Translations under genes and position numbers: made by a program | Source: Igneacidithiobacillus sp028697715 | GTDB lineage: Bacteria; Pseudomonadota; Gammaproteobacteria; Acidithiobacillales; Acidithiobacillaceae | Length of the DNA stretch: 64,000 nt | Direction: 5' to 3' | Assembly: GCA_050251535.1 (NCBI GenBank) | Contig: JBFWMO010000001.1 | Location: 124,001 to 188,000, forward strand | Notes under the pieces: model-generated | What the model saw: the letters and a program-made list of their open reading frames with translations, nothing else | Databases searched by the model: none | What the model was told of the DNA's origin: nothing | In this document: positions 26,019 to 34,648 of the stretch, in pieces | Layout of the letters: the number at the start of each line of letters is the position of its first letter | Position numbering within the stretch: the stretch's first letter is position 1

Positions 26019-26057
26019 GATCTATACCCTCTCAGGAATCATCTGAGAGGGTTTTTT
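26019..26057 (+). promoter_or_regulatory. GATCTATACCC leader box with terminator-like hairpin before trbF
   Basis: Box at 26019-26029, preceded by TTATCCCCC. A perfect 9-bp stem CCCTCTCAG (26027-26035) / CTGAGAGGG (26043-26051) and T6 (26052-26057) follow, then ATG at 26059. The right arm is also the only SD (GAGAGGG). A partial GATATACCC box with another inverted repeat lies at 25969-25995. Confidence 0.7.
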
Positions 26058-26058
26058 C

Positions 26059-26727
26059 ATGTCGAGCAATCCCGATTATCTGGCCGCCCGCCAGGAATGG
26101 CTTGAGCGCTACGGCTCCTACATCGCTCAGGCGCGGAACTGGCGCATCGCTGCCCTGTCGGCCATCGGCATTGCCGCCCTATTTGGGGCGGGTATGGTGT
26201 ACGAGGCAGACCGTGTCCATGTGGTGCCCTATGTCGTCGAAGTGGACAAACTGGGCAAGGCTGTGGAACTGGCGCAGGCCGTGCGTGCCGGTTCTTTCGC
26301 CCAGCCGGTGGTGCAGCACATCGTTTCCCGCTTTGCCTGGTTCGCTTTTACGCGCAGCCCGGACAAGTACGTGCAAAAGCACTTCATCGACGAGTCCTAT
26401 CACTACATCGCATCGAGTGCGGAACCATCGCTGGATGCCTTCTACGCGCAGCACAATCCCTACGCGGCCTATTCCAACAAGACGCAGGGCAACACGGTCA
26501 CGATCCAGAGCGCCGTTCCCGTTGGGCAGGTGACGGCCAAGGGTGGCTCGTACATCGTCGATTTCCTGGTAAAGCACTATGGCCCGCATGGCGGCATGGA
26601 TGGCGAGCAGAACTGGCAAGGCACGGTCACTTACGCGACGGTCCCGCCATCGAACAACCCCAATGTCCTGAAAGGCAATCCCTTCGGCATCTATATCACG
26701 CACTTTGCTTTCAGTCCGCAGGTGTAA
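26059..26727 (+). CDS. trbF: TrbF/VirB8 assembly factor
   Basis: 222 residues: short cytoplasmic N-terminus (LERYGSYIAQARNWR), one membrane segment at about 30-46, then a periplasmic VirB8-like domain (VHVVPYVVEVDKLGKAVELA, later FGIYITHFAFSPQV at the end). Scaffold linking inner-membrane and outer-membrane parts of the channel. First gene of the trbF-traG operon. Confidence 0.88.
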   Translation: MSSNPDYLAARQEWLERYGSYIAQARNWRIAALSAIGIAALFGAGMVYEADRVHVVPYVVEVDKLGKAVELAQAVRAGSFAQPVVQHIVSRFAWFAFTRSPDKYVQKHFIDESYHYIASSAEPSLDAFYAQHNPYAAYSNKTQGNTVTIQSAVPVGQVTAKGGSYIVDFLVKHYGPHGGMDGEQNWQGTVTYATVPPSNNPNVLKGNPFGIYITHFAFSPQV

Positions 26728-26739
26728 GGAGAAGATGAC

Positions 26740-27900
26740 ATGAAAAACAGAACATGGCTTTCTTTGGGGCTCGCCGTCCTTCCTGGATTGGCGTTGGCAG
26801 GCGTGGATACCAGTCTGCCGCCGGTGAAGCCGATCGCTTCGCTGCAGGGGAATCCGGCAACGAAGCCTGCAGGGACGAAAACCGAAGCAGTCCATCCGTC
26901 AGCGACACCATCCGCATCTGGCGGTACCACGTCTGCGGGCCAGAAAGTCCCGGCCATCTCCCCGGAGGCTGCCGCGCAGATAGCGTCGGCGCAGGTGTGG
27001 CAACAGTCCATCGCCACACCGCCCGAGGGGCCGGAAAGTGCGGCAACCAGAGTGCTGGTCCGCCAGTCACTGGCGGCGTCCCAGGCAATGGACAACACCC
27101 CTCCGGTGATCGGCGGCGCGAACGGAACCGTCACCAGCCTTGCAGGCGGCAGCCTTGCCGGACGGCCCGTGCTGGTCTGTTCGCCACTGCATACCTGCAT
27201 CATCGAACTGCCAGATGGGGTCAAGCCCGTGACAACCGTCGGCGTCAGCCCATCGGAATGGAATGTGCAACAGGCGCTGGTTGGGAAACAGCCGGAAATC
27301 TTCCTGAGCCCGAAATTCAAGGGGCTCCACCAAAACATCGTGGTGGCCGCGACCGACCAGGGCAAGCCCATCAACTATGAAATCCGTCTGGTCAGTGACG
27401 CAGTGCGCTACATTCCCGCCCTGAAGATCGAGGATAGCGGGGGCGAGGTCCGTTCCTGGAAAACAGACTTGCAGTCAGCAGACTTGCAGTCAGCAGACTC
27501 GCAGGCGGCAGCCTTGCAGACGGCAGACAACGCACCAACGGATCAGTCGGCTGCCGACCTTCAAGGCAATGTACTGCCTCTGCCCAATATCCGTCTCAAC
27601 CACGTCAATCTTCGCTGGTCCATTCATTGCGGTGGCGACGGATGGTTCAGTTCCAGCGACTGCAAACCGATCCGTCCATTGCGCGTGTATGACGATGGGA
27701 CCCATACCTTCATCGACATGCCCCATGGGCTGGCGAGCCACGGAGGCTTTCCCATCCTGCAGGCCCGCAATGCCAGTGGACACCTGATCGGAGTCGATAC
27801 CCAGATCCGGGGCAACACCTATGTCGTCGATTCAGTTCCTGCCGAGATCCTGTTACGTCTGGGTTCTGAGGTGGTCACCATTCAGCAGAGGGGGAAGTAA
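26740..27900 (+). CDS. trbG: TrbG/VirB9-like outer-membrane complex protein, copy 1
   Basis: 386 residues with a signal peptide (about 1-21). The VirB9-type core contains LVCSPLHTCIIELPDG and, near the C-terminus, a second domain rich in strands (LRVYDDGTHTFIDMPHG; VPAEILLRLGSEVVTI). A Pro/Ser/Thr linker is present early. It carries two repeat insertions: SLAGGSLAG at about 132-141, and a five-residue repeat ADLQSADLQSADSQA at about 244-263. GGAG 11 nt upstream of ATG. Confidence 0.82.
   Translation: MKNRTWLSLGLAVLPGLALAGVDTSLPPVKPIASLQGNPATKPAGTKTEAVHPSATPSASGGTTSAGQKVPAISPEAAAQIASAQVWQQSIATPPEGPESAATRVLVRQSLAASQAMDNTPPVIGGANGTVTSLAGGSLAGRPVLVCSPLHTCIIELPDGVKPVTTVGVSPSEWNVQQALVGKQPEIFLSPKFKGLHQNIVVAATDQGKPINYEIRLVSDAVRYIPALKIEDSGGEVRSWKTDLQSADLQSADSQAAALQTADNAPTDQSAADLQGNVLPLPNIRLNHVNLRWSIHCGGDGWFSSSDCKPIRPLRVYDDGTHTFIDMPHGLASHGGFPILQARNASGHLIGVDTQIRGNTYVVDSVPAEILLRLGSEVVTIQQRGK
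27137..27162 (+). repeat. Repeat unit in trbG
   Basis: CTTGCAGGCGGCAGCCTTGC in frame as SLAGGSLAG, placed just before the first VirB9 strand. Confidence 0.6.
27468..27534 (+). repeat. 15-bp tandem repeat in trbG
   Basis: Tandem GCAGACTTGCAGTCA units, grading into GCAGGCGGCAGCCTTGCAGA. They encode a pentapeptide-like ADLQS repeat between the two VirB9 domains. Confidence 0.6.
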
Positions 27901-27901
27901 C

Positions 27902-28903
27902 ATGCGCGACGTTGCGTTGACGATGAAAAAACGGTCTGTGTTGATTATGGCCACGATTGCCATGGCAGCAAGCGTACCCGCTTCCATGGCATCCACGGTG
28001 AAGGCGCCGGAAGTTGCTGGACAATCCTCACCGATTGCCGGGATCGTGAACACCGCCCAGATCTTTCGGCACAGCATGAACATCCACTATGGCGAGCCTA
28101 TCCAGGCGGTGGAGCAACAATCGGTGCGGGCCTTTGCCCTGGGCACGCTCTCGCAGCTCCCCGTATTCACGCGCCCAGGCGGAGAGGTCATCGTGCCACT
28201 GGGGCAAGTCCTGCCGGTGCTTCAGACCGCCCCTGGCAACTTCTCCGTGGTCATTCTGGGGAAGGGCGTCAAGCCGGTATCCCTGGTCGGCGCCCCAAGC
28301 GCCGAGTGGGTCGTGAAGGAGACCGCCGCCGGCGGGCTTGCAGCCGGCAGGCATCCCATTCTGGAAATCATGCCCCGTTTTGCCGGACTCAAAGGCAGCA
28401 TCCAGATCGTGGCGACCAGCCCACATGGCTATCCGTTGACGTACACCGTGGGTTTGGTCAGCGGTGCCTCCCGGTTCACACCGGTTCTGTCCTTCTATCG
28501 CGTCCCTCACGTTATCCCCCAACCCCGGGAAGCCGTGATACGCGACCAGGACAGGCAGGCGACGGCCTCCGTCGCCAATGCTTCGCATGCCAATACTCCG
28601 CATGTGAATGCCACACATGCCGATCTCGACTGGAAAATGCAGTGTTTCACGGGCGACTGTAAGCCTGTCCAGCCGATCAGCGTGGTCAGCGACATAAAGG
28701 ACAGGATGACCTATATCCGCCTGCCTACAGGGAAACCCCCGATGGTTCTGGTGCGCAACAAGGCAGGCAAATCCTTGCTGGTGGGCTACCGCATGGAAGG
28801 GCACACGCTGGCCGTGGGGGCCATCCCCTACCGCATCGATCTGCTCACGGGTCACTGGAGTCACCTGGCCGAAATTCGCCTCACGAACGAGGCAGGAGCA
28901 TAG
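27902..28903 (+). CDS. TrbG/VirB9-like protein, copy 2
   Basis: 333 residues with a signal peptide. The domain order parallels copy 1: a strand-rich VirB9 N-domain (LPVFTRPGGEVIVPLGQVLP), a linker, then a C-domain with DWKMQCFTGDCKPVQPI (compare RWSIHCGG..SSDCKPIRPL in copy 1) and IPYRIDLLTGHWSHLAEIRL. Two VirB9 homologues in tandem are unusual. The second may form a mixed ring or replace VirB7. The start 2 nt after the copy 1 stop indicates coupling. Confidence 0.75.
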   Translation: MRDVALTMKKRSVLIMATIAMAASVPASMASTVKAPEVAGQSSPIAGIVNTAQIFRHSMNIHYGEPIQAVEQQSVRAFALGTLSQLPVFTRPGGEVIVPLGQVLPVLQTAPGNFSVVILGKGVKPVSLVGAPSAEWVVKETAAGGLAAGRHPILEIMPRFAGLKGSIQIVATSPHGYPLTYTVGLVSGASRFTPVLSFYRVPHVIPQPREAVIRDQDRQATASVANASHANTPHVNATHADLDWKMQCFTGDCKPVQPISVVSDIKDRMTYIRLPTGKPPMVLVRNKAGKSLLVGYRMEGHTLAVGAIPYRIDLLTGHWSHLAEIRLTNEAGA

Positions 28904-28905
28904 CC

Positions 28906-30279
28906 ATGAAAAGCGGCAAAGACTTTTTCTCCGATTTGCTCCAGAAAAAGAAGGGGCTGCCGCCCGCAGGGCAACAGCCCGCCATGGATAGCAGCAAAGG
29001 CCCTGGCGGGCAGCAAGGCCCACAAGCCGGTCAACCCGGGATAGAGGTCAAGCCGGACAGGGACCAGATGGCGACACGTATCAAGCGGACGCCACTCTAT
29101 ATCGCGGCTGCGGTGGTCGGACTGGGCGCCTATGGCGGCTATGAGTATCTGCAAAGCCACTCGTTATTCGGGAACGCCAAGCCGCAGGCGCAGGCCAAAA
29201 CCATTCAACCGGCGAGTGGGACTGGTGCACCTGCCGCCCCGGTGCACCGGAAACACTACCACAAGCCAACCGCTCCTGGAGGGGCATCGGGCACGTCGGC
29301 AACCGCGGCCACGAACAGCGCGCGTGGACCGTCCCATCTAACGCCCGCCCCAGCGTCCACAGGACCCAAAAAGAATCCCTACGCAGCGCAGGACACCGCC
29401 TTCGCGTCCGCCTTGGGTACGGGGAACGCGGGAAGCGGGTCCGGTGATGGCCTTGCCTGGAAAACACAGGGGTCAACGCCGTCCGCGCAGGCCTCGACTG
29501 TTCTCCCTATGGCCCTGCCGGGAGCATCCCTGCCGGGCGCGGAACAGTCGGCAGCGAAGAAAACAAAGAAAAAGGCCCCGCCGCCCTTGGTGACACGGGA
29601 GACGAGCCCCTACGAGATTCTTTCTGGATCGGTCATCCCCGCCGTTTTGCAGACGGGAATCAAGAGCTATCTGCCGGGAGAGATCGTGGCGGTGGTCAGC
29701 GAGGATGTCTATTCGTCCGTGAACGGGGCAACGCTCCTGATCCCTGCCGGCGCCAGGCTGGTAGGCACCTATGACACACAGACTGCCTTGGGCATCAACC
29801 GGCTGGCCGTTGCCTGGACACGCATCGAGTTTCCGAACGGCACCACCATGAACCTGCCGGGATACGAAGGGGCAGGCGGTGCTGGATACGCAGGCTTCGC
29901 CGGGGAGGTCAATGACCACACCTGGCTGATCTTCAAGAATGCGTTATTGATGTCGATCGTGGATGCAGGGATGGCGATTGCCTCTCCGTCCACTTCAACC
30001 AGTGTGACAGGCCAGATGTCCGGGAATGTGGCTCTTCAGGACAGCGAGCAATCCCTGGCACAGACCTTTGGGGAAGCCGAATCCCAGCTGCTGGAAAAGT
30101 ATATCGACATAGCACCCACGATCACCATTCCCCCCGGCTATCTGTTTTCGGTGGTGGTGGCTCACGACATGGTGTTCCCCGGCCCCTACGACCCGGCCAT
30201 GCAGACGGGATCGGCAGGCAATGAGCCTGCGCTTGGGCCGAATCTCAATCCCTACGGGTTGCACCCTGCAAAGGGGTAA
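28906..30279 (+). CDS. trbI: TrbI/VirB10 energy-transducing channel protein
   Basis: 457 residues: cytoplasmic N-terminus, membrane segment at about 64-82, Pro/Ala-rich periplasmic linker and a VirB10 C-terminal domain (LLIPAGARLVGTYDTQ, MNLPGYEGAGGAGYAGFAG, TITIPPGYLFSVVVAHD). It spans both membranes. The reading frame ends in a repeat unit (GLHPAKG-stop) that is also found inside traG. Confidence 0.9.
   Translation: MKSGKDFFSDLLQKKKGLPPAGQQPAMDSSKGPGGQQGPQAGQPGIEVKPDRDQMATRIKRTPLYIAAAVVGLGAYGGYEYLQSHSLFGNAKPQAQAKTIQPASGTGAPAAPVHRKHYHKPTAPGGASGTSATAATNSARGPSHLTPAPASTGPKKNPYAAQDTAFASALGTGNAGSGSGDGLAWKTQGSTPSAQASTVLPMALPGASLPGAEQSAAKKTKKKAPPPLVTRETSPYEILSGSVIPAVLQTGIKSYLPGEIVAVVSEDVYSSVNGATLLIPAGARLVGTYDTQTALGINRLAVAWTRIEFPNGTTMNLPGYEGAGGAGYAGFAGEVNDHTWLIFKNALLMSIVDAGMAIASPSTSTSVTGQMSGNVALQDSEQSLAQTFGEAESQLLEKYIDIAPTITIPPGYLFSVVVAHDMVFPGPYDPAMQTGSAGNEPALGPNLNPYGLHPAKG
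30246..30278 (+). repeat. TTGCACCCTGCAAAGGGG unit ending trbI
   Basis: Read as LHPAKG. Related copies: 30625-30645, 31947-31969 (traG, also LHPAKG) and the reverse complement at 47298-47316 (parB). Confidence 0.5.
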
Positions 30280-30289
30280 GGAGCGGAAA

Positions 30290-30580
30290 ATGCGCGGAAG
30301 CATCATCGTCCGGACGGAGCACGATTGCGCAGGGCTTTCGCCAGAAGCACGAACGGCGATCGTGACGCAGAAGGTGCGCTCCTTGTCCGATGAGGGCCTG
30401 CAAGAGCTGGCCCGGCGCCGGGAGAAACAGCACCCGGGGCGCCGTCTTCGCCCCATGTCGATCACCCTGCCTGCAGATGTGCTGGAGCGGCTCCAGCGCT
30501 TCCAAGGATCAAAATGGAGCGTCTCCGCGCTGATTGACCGCATCCTGAATGAGCGGGTGGCGACAAAAGAGGATCTCTGA
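30290..30580 (+). CDS. Small basic protein, possible RHH
   Basis: 96 residues. The C-terminal part (RPMSITLPADVLERLQRFQG then SALIDRILNE) looks like a ribbon-helix-helix DNA-binding domain. AAGGAG 5-6 nt upstream. May regulate the operon or bind oriT; not demonstrated. Confidence 0.65.
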   Translation: MRGSIIVRTEHDCAGLSPEARTAIVTQKVRSLSDEGLQELARRREKQHPGRRLRPMSITLPADVLERLQRFQGSKWSVSALIDRILNERVATKEDL

Positions 30581-30581
30581 T

Positions 30582-30815
30582 ATGTGGCATCACGCCTACT
30601 ATCATGCGGCATTGCCGGAAGGACCCTTGCAGGGTGCAACCCACGGGCTAGCGCACACCATCATCTCCGCGCTGATCCATGGGCTGATTTATGGAGCCAT
30701 TTTTCGCCTCATGCGGGGTATGAGCACCGGAGAAGTCCTGCTGGCGGCGGTCCTGGGCATTGCGTTTATCGGAGGAGTCTGGTGGCTGTGGAATCGGCGC
30801 GGGCGGAGGGCATGA
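30582..30815 (+). CDS. Small membrane protein of the trb operon
   Basis: 77 residues, two hydrophobic stretches (about 25-43 and 48-68), basic C-terminus. A repeat unit encodes EGPLQGATHG at 13-22. The ATGA overlap with the transglycosylase gene supports expression. Confidence 0.6.
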   Translation: MWHHAYYHAALPEGPLQGATHGLAHTIISALIHGLIYGAIFRLMRGMSTGEVLLAAVLGIAFIGGVWWLWNRRGRRA

Positions 30816-31429
30816 TCGCTCTGCCCCAGATCAGTGCTGAATGCGCCCCTATGGTCGCTGCCCGGACGATGGCCGCCATTGTGCAGGTGGAGTCCGGTGG
30901 TAACCCGTTGGCGATGTGGAACAACAGCACGCGGAGCATGGTCATTCCCGGCAGTCGGAATCAGGCCATCCAGTATTTGCGGAAAGCCATGGCCGCTGGC
31001 CAGCGGGTCGACGTAGGGCTGGCCCAAGTGGATACCGGGAACTTCGCCGCCTTCGGGCTCACTCCCAGGACAGCCTTCAATGCCTGCGCTAACCTTCGGG
31101 CAGGCAGCGAGATCCTGCACATGGATTGGCAACAGGCGCTGGCCAGCGGCTACCGGGGCCAACAAGCGCTCTACCACGCCTTTGAAGCGTACAACTCCGG
31201 GCGGCTCTGGGGGGATGCCCAATACGCCAACCGGATACTGGGTGCCGCTGGAGCATTCGCGTCGGCCGGCTGCAAGCCTGCCGACTACGGCGGACTGCGC
31301 ACCGTCTCCCAGGGCAACAAGGCACTGCCGACCAATCCCTTTCCTCAATTCCGGTGGCTGGCAACGCCTGCTCAGGCGGTAAAGCCTGCACCATCAGGCG
31401 ACTCCCGCCCCTGGCCGGTTCTCCCATAA
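30812..31429 (+). CDS. VirB1-like lytic transglycosylase
   Basis: 205 residues of an SLT-type fold: catalytic Glu in VQVESGGNPLAMWNNS, then DVGLAQVDTGNFAAFGL and YHAFEAYNSGR. Cuts peptidoglycan to allow channel assembly. No signal peptide is evident from this start. The longer frame starting at 30584 is out of phase with the coupled upstream gene and rejected. Confidence 0.85.
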   Translation: MIALPQISAECAPMVAARTMAAIVQVESGGNPLAMWNNSTRSMVIPGSRNQAIQYLRKAMAAGQRVDVGLAQVDTGNFAAFGLTPRTAFNACANLRAGSEILHMDWQQALASGYRGQQALYHAFEAYNSGRLWGDAQYANRILGAAGAFASAGCKPADYGGLRTVSQGNKALPTNPFPQFRWLATPAQAVKPAPSGDSRPWPVLP

Positions 31430-31439
31430 GGACTTCGAG

Positions 31440-33854
31440 ATGGTAAACAGTATCCATGCTCCCAACTCCACCGTCTCCGACTACAAGATCCAGCGCCTCG
31501 CCCGGGGCGGCAGGCTCAAGACGACGCTCGCCGGCATTGCGGTTGGCGTCATCGGTTACACGCTAGGCATATCCTATGTGGCCAGGGACGTGTTTCCTGG
31601 CTACCAGTGGACCGATGATTTCATCCAGAAGGCGCATGCCTACATCGCGTTGCCTTACGGCTGGCGTCTGTATAATCCCTTGCCTTTCCTGCGCCCCATG
31701 ATCCTGAACATCCATTACCCGGTGATTCATCAGGCATTCTATGATGCCGGTCTGCCGGCGGTGGTGTTGGGAATGCTTACGGCGGGGATACTCGGGAAAA
31801 AGCACAAGGATGCGCAAAAAGCCGTCCTGGACAACCCGGTGCATGGATCAGCACATTGGGCGAGCAGGAGCGACGCGATCCGTGCGGCGCTCCTGCCTTC
31901 TCCCCCGCCAAGGACGGTGATGGACCGTCTGCATCCCTGGCTTGGCTTGCACCCTGCGAAGGGGCTCAAGGGAGATTCCGACTGGGCCCGCTGGAAAGAG
32001 CGGCAGGAAAAACGGAAAAAGGAGGCCGCAGAGTGGCGGAAGAAGAGGGCGGAGAGCGAGAAGAAACGCCTGTCAGATATCCCGGAGCCGTCAATTTTTG
32101 ACAGGTTTGACTCTCCGCATGTCTGTTATGTTGGGGCCTTTGTCGAGAACGGGGCGGCCACTCCACTCCAGCACACCGGGGCAGAGCACATCCTGGTCTT
32201 TGCCCCGACCCGATCTGGCAAGGGCGTGGGCCTGGTTTTGCCCACTTTGCTGGACGGCTGGATGGACTCGGTTGTCGTGCATGACATCAAGGGGGAAAAC
32301 TTCAACCTGACGGCGGGATACCGCAAGGCCATGGGCCACCACATCCTGAAGTTTTCACCAGGCTCGGTATCCGAAGAGGGTTGCCACTTCAACCCACTGG
32401 ATGCGGTGCGTGTCGGAACCCAGTACGAAGTCAAGGACGTGATGAACATTGCCACGATGATTGTGGACCCGGATGGCAAGGGCCTGAACGATCACTGGCA
32501 GAAAACAGGCTTTGCCCTGCTCACGTCCATCATCCTGCATGTGCTCTACGCCATGCCGGACAAAACCCTGCGGGGCGTTGCCGCCTATCTCAACGATCCT
32601 ACCCTGGAAAGCGTAGACGTAGCCTTTGAGCGAATGATGCAGACGGAGCATGACCCGGATGAGCAATATGGCTGGCGGGACGGCAACGGCCAGTTCACCA
32701 AAGTGCATCCGGTCATCGCGCAATCCGCGCGGGAGATGCTGAACAAGGCCGAGAATGAAAAATCGGGTGTCATTTCGACCATGATGAGCTTCCTGTCCCT
32801 CTACCGGGATCCCATCGTCGCGAAGTGGACCGAGTATTCGGACTTTCGCATTGCCGACCTTCAGGACGCCGAACAACCCGTCTCTCTGTACCTGGTCACC
32901 AGTCCCGAAGACAAGAACCGGCTCAAGCCCCTCATTCGCCTCGTGCTCAACCAAATTGCCTCCCAGTTCACCGCTGAAGAACGCCTGGAAGCGAAAGACG
33001 GGCGAATCGTCGCCAAGGGAAAGCATCGGCTGCTCTTGCTGCTCGACGAGTTCCCGAGCCTGGGCAAGCTGGATGTCTTCCTGGACAGCATCGCCTTCCT
33101 CGCAGGCTACAACGTCAAGCTGTACCTCATCACCCAGGACATTGCCCAGCTGGAAGATGAAGGCCACGGCTACGGCAAGGCCGGGGCCAAGACCATCATC
33201 GGCAACTGCCACATCCGGGCGGCCTACGCGCCCAACCAGGTGGAAACGGCCAAGTGGATCTCTGACATGCTGGGCACCCGTACCGTGACCATGGAAAACG
33301 ACAACCAGAGTTTCGACGGCTCCATGTTCAGCCAGAACAAGGGCTATTCGACGAGCCTCAGCTACCAGTCCCGCCCCTTGCTGACCGCTGACGAGGTCAT
33401 GACCTTGCGGGGACCGGAAAAGGAAGGCTCCAATATCAAGAACCCGGGCGATATGCTGGTATTCGCGGCAGGCTTCCACCCCATTTATGGACAGCAGCTG
33501 CTCTATTTCAAGAACCCGGAATGGCTCGATCGGGCAGCCATTCGGTGGCCGGAGAAGAGCGATTCCATCCCCGGAGCCAGGAAAGACTACAAAGCCATTC
33601 TGGGCGAGTCGGGCGGAACGCTACCCATCCCCCATATTGAGAAAAAACCGGAAGAGCAGGCGCCCAATGGGCAGGGGCCTGTCGAGGAAGTGTCAGACGC
33701 AGAGAAGGAAGCCTTGGCAGCCACTCAGTCCGAACTCAATGCCCTCGCCGGGGAAAAACCTGCTGGCGAGGGGAAATATGATACCAGCGAGCGAGACGCG
33801 GAGCGGGAATCATTTGCGGGTCTGACGGAAGATGGTAAATCAGGGCAGGGGTGA
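31440..33854 (+). CDS. traG: TraG/VirD4 coupling protein
   Basis: 804 residues. Two N-terminal membrane segments (about 30-48 and 98-118), Walker A in FAPTRSGKGVGLVLPTLL (about 254-270), Walker B in LLLLLDEFPSLGKL (about 530-543), and the conserved ITQDIAQLE. It links the relaxosome to the channel and pumps substrate. GLHPAKG at about residue 170 derives from a repeat unit. A charged C-terminal tail carries no recognised motif. Confidence 0.92.
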   Translation: MVNSIHAPNSTVSDYKIQRLARGGRLKTTLAGIAVGVIGYTLGISYVARDVFPGYQWTDDFIQKAHAYIALPYGWRLYNPLPFLRPMILNIHYPVIHQAFYDAGLPAVVLGMLTAGILGKKHKDAQKAVLDNPVHGSAHWASRSDAIRAALLPSPPPRTVMDRLHPWLGLHPAKGLKGDSDWARWKERQEKRKKEAAEWRKKRAESEKKRLSDIPEPSIFDRFDSPHVCYVGAFVENGAATPLQHTGAEHILVFAPTRSGKGVGLVLPTLLDGWMDSVVVHDIKGENFNLTAGYRKAMGHHILKFSPGSVSEEGCHFNPLDAVRVGTQYEVKDVMNIATMIVDPDGKGLNDHWQKTGFALLTSIILHVLYAMPDKTLRGVAAYLNDPTLESVDVAFERMMQTEHDPDEQYGWRDGNGQFTKVHPVIAQSAREMLNKAENEKSGVISTMMSFLSLYRDPIVAKWTEYSDFRIADLQDAEQPVSLYLVTSPEDKNRLKPLIRLVLNQIASQFTAEERLEAKDGRIVAKGKHRLLLLLDEFPSLGKLDVFLDSIAFLAGYNVKLYLITQDIAQLEDEGHGYGKAGAKTIIGNCHIRAAYAPNQVETAKWISDMLGTRTVTMENDNQSFDGSMFSQNKGYSTSLSYQSRPLLTADEVMTLRGPEKEGSNIKNPGDMLVFAAGFHPIYGQQLLYFKNPEWLDRAAIRWPEKSDSIPGARKDYKAILGESGGTLPIPHIEKKPEEQAPNGQGPVEEVSDAEKEALAATQSELNALAGEKPAGEGKYDTSERDAERESFAGLTEDGKSGQG

Positions 33855-34079
33855 ATGGGGGGGCGTTACGCACGCCGGGTGCCGATGGCCGAAATCGAGG
33901 AGAATGGCTATAACCTCAACTTCTCCCGGTATGTCAGCACGGCCCAGGCCGAGGAAGAAATCTACCTGCAGGCGGTCCACAAGGAACTGACCACATTGGA
34001 GGACCAAATCGCAGAGGCCACGCGGCGTCACAATACTTTTCTGCAGGAGCTTGATCTACCGCTGCTGGGGACACCGTGA
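33855..34079 (+). pseudogene. C-terminal fragment of HsdM (type I DNA methylase)
   Basis: A 74-codon ORF whose sequence (RVPMAEIEENGYNLNFSRYV, then EEIYLQAVHKELTTLEDQIA) is the C-terminal helical segment of type I restriction-modification M subunits. The catalytic domain is absent. It begins at the traG stop, so it is either a stump left by deletion of a restriction locus or a kept mini-gene. That segment normally contacts HsdS. Confidence 0.7.
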
Positions 34080-34131
34080 CCGACTGCGTTATACTCTGGA
34101 CGCAAGCTTTCAGTGCGAGAGGAATCGTTTT

Positions 34132-34572
34132 GTGACTGTATGGAAAATTTGGTGTGATGGGTCCTGTGGCCCAACCAATCCCGGCCCCTATGCCTGGGGG
34201 GCGGTGATCGAGTCGCCGGATGGGGAGCGCACGGAACATTGCGGCTTTATTCAGAAACGGGGCACCAACAACATTGCCGAACTGACAGCGGCCATTGAGT
34301 CCTTGCGCAGGATTCCCGAAGGGGCGGAAGTAATTCTTTGCTCGGATAGCCAATACACCCTGAAGGGATTGGGAGAATGGCTTCCCGGTTGGATCAGGAA
34401 GGGGTGGAAAACGGCTTCTGGATCGCCGGTACTGAACCAGGAACACTGGAAACTGCTGCACCAGGAGTACCTTACCCGCAAGGTCAGGCTGGAGTGGGTG
34501 CGTGGGCATAATGGTCATCCGGAAAATGAGACGGCAGACCAGCTCGCAAACCGTGGATTGACCTTGGGATGA
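34132..34572 (+). CDS. rnhA: Ribonuclease HI
   Basis: 146 residues from GTG 34132 (GAGAGGA upstream). Hydrolyses RNA in RNA-DNA hybrids. The acidic catalytic set is intact: D9 (WCDGS), E50 (NNIAELTAAIE), D72 (CSDSQYT) and D136 (NETADQLAN), with WVRGHNGHPEN before the last. An element-borne copy could clear primers or R-loops during transfer replication. Confidence 0.92.
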   Translation: MTVWKIWCDGSCGPTNPGPYAWGAVIESPDGERTEHCGFIQKRGTNNIAELTAAIESLRRIPEGAEVILCSDSQYTLKGLGEWLPGWIRKGWKTASGSPVLNQEHWKLLHQEYLTRKVRLEWVRGHNGHPENETADQLANRGLTLG

Positions 34573-34648
34573 AGTGGGCGGGCCAGCATGTTCCCTATTT
34601 CGCCGCTGTAGCCCACAGCAAAAGAAGCACTTGGGATTCGCTGCCATC

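Noticed and set aside
25937..26020. 27-codon ORF upstream of the trbF leader
   Set aside because: Pro-rich with no SD; its end overlaps the leader box, so it is probably chance.
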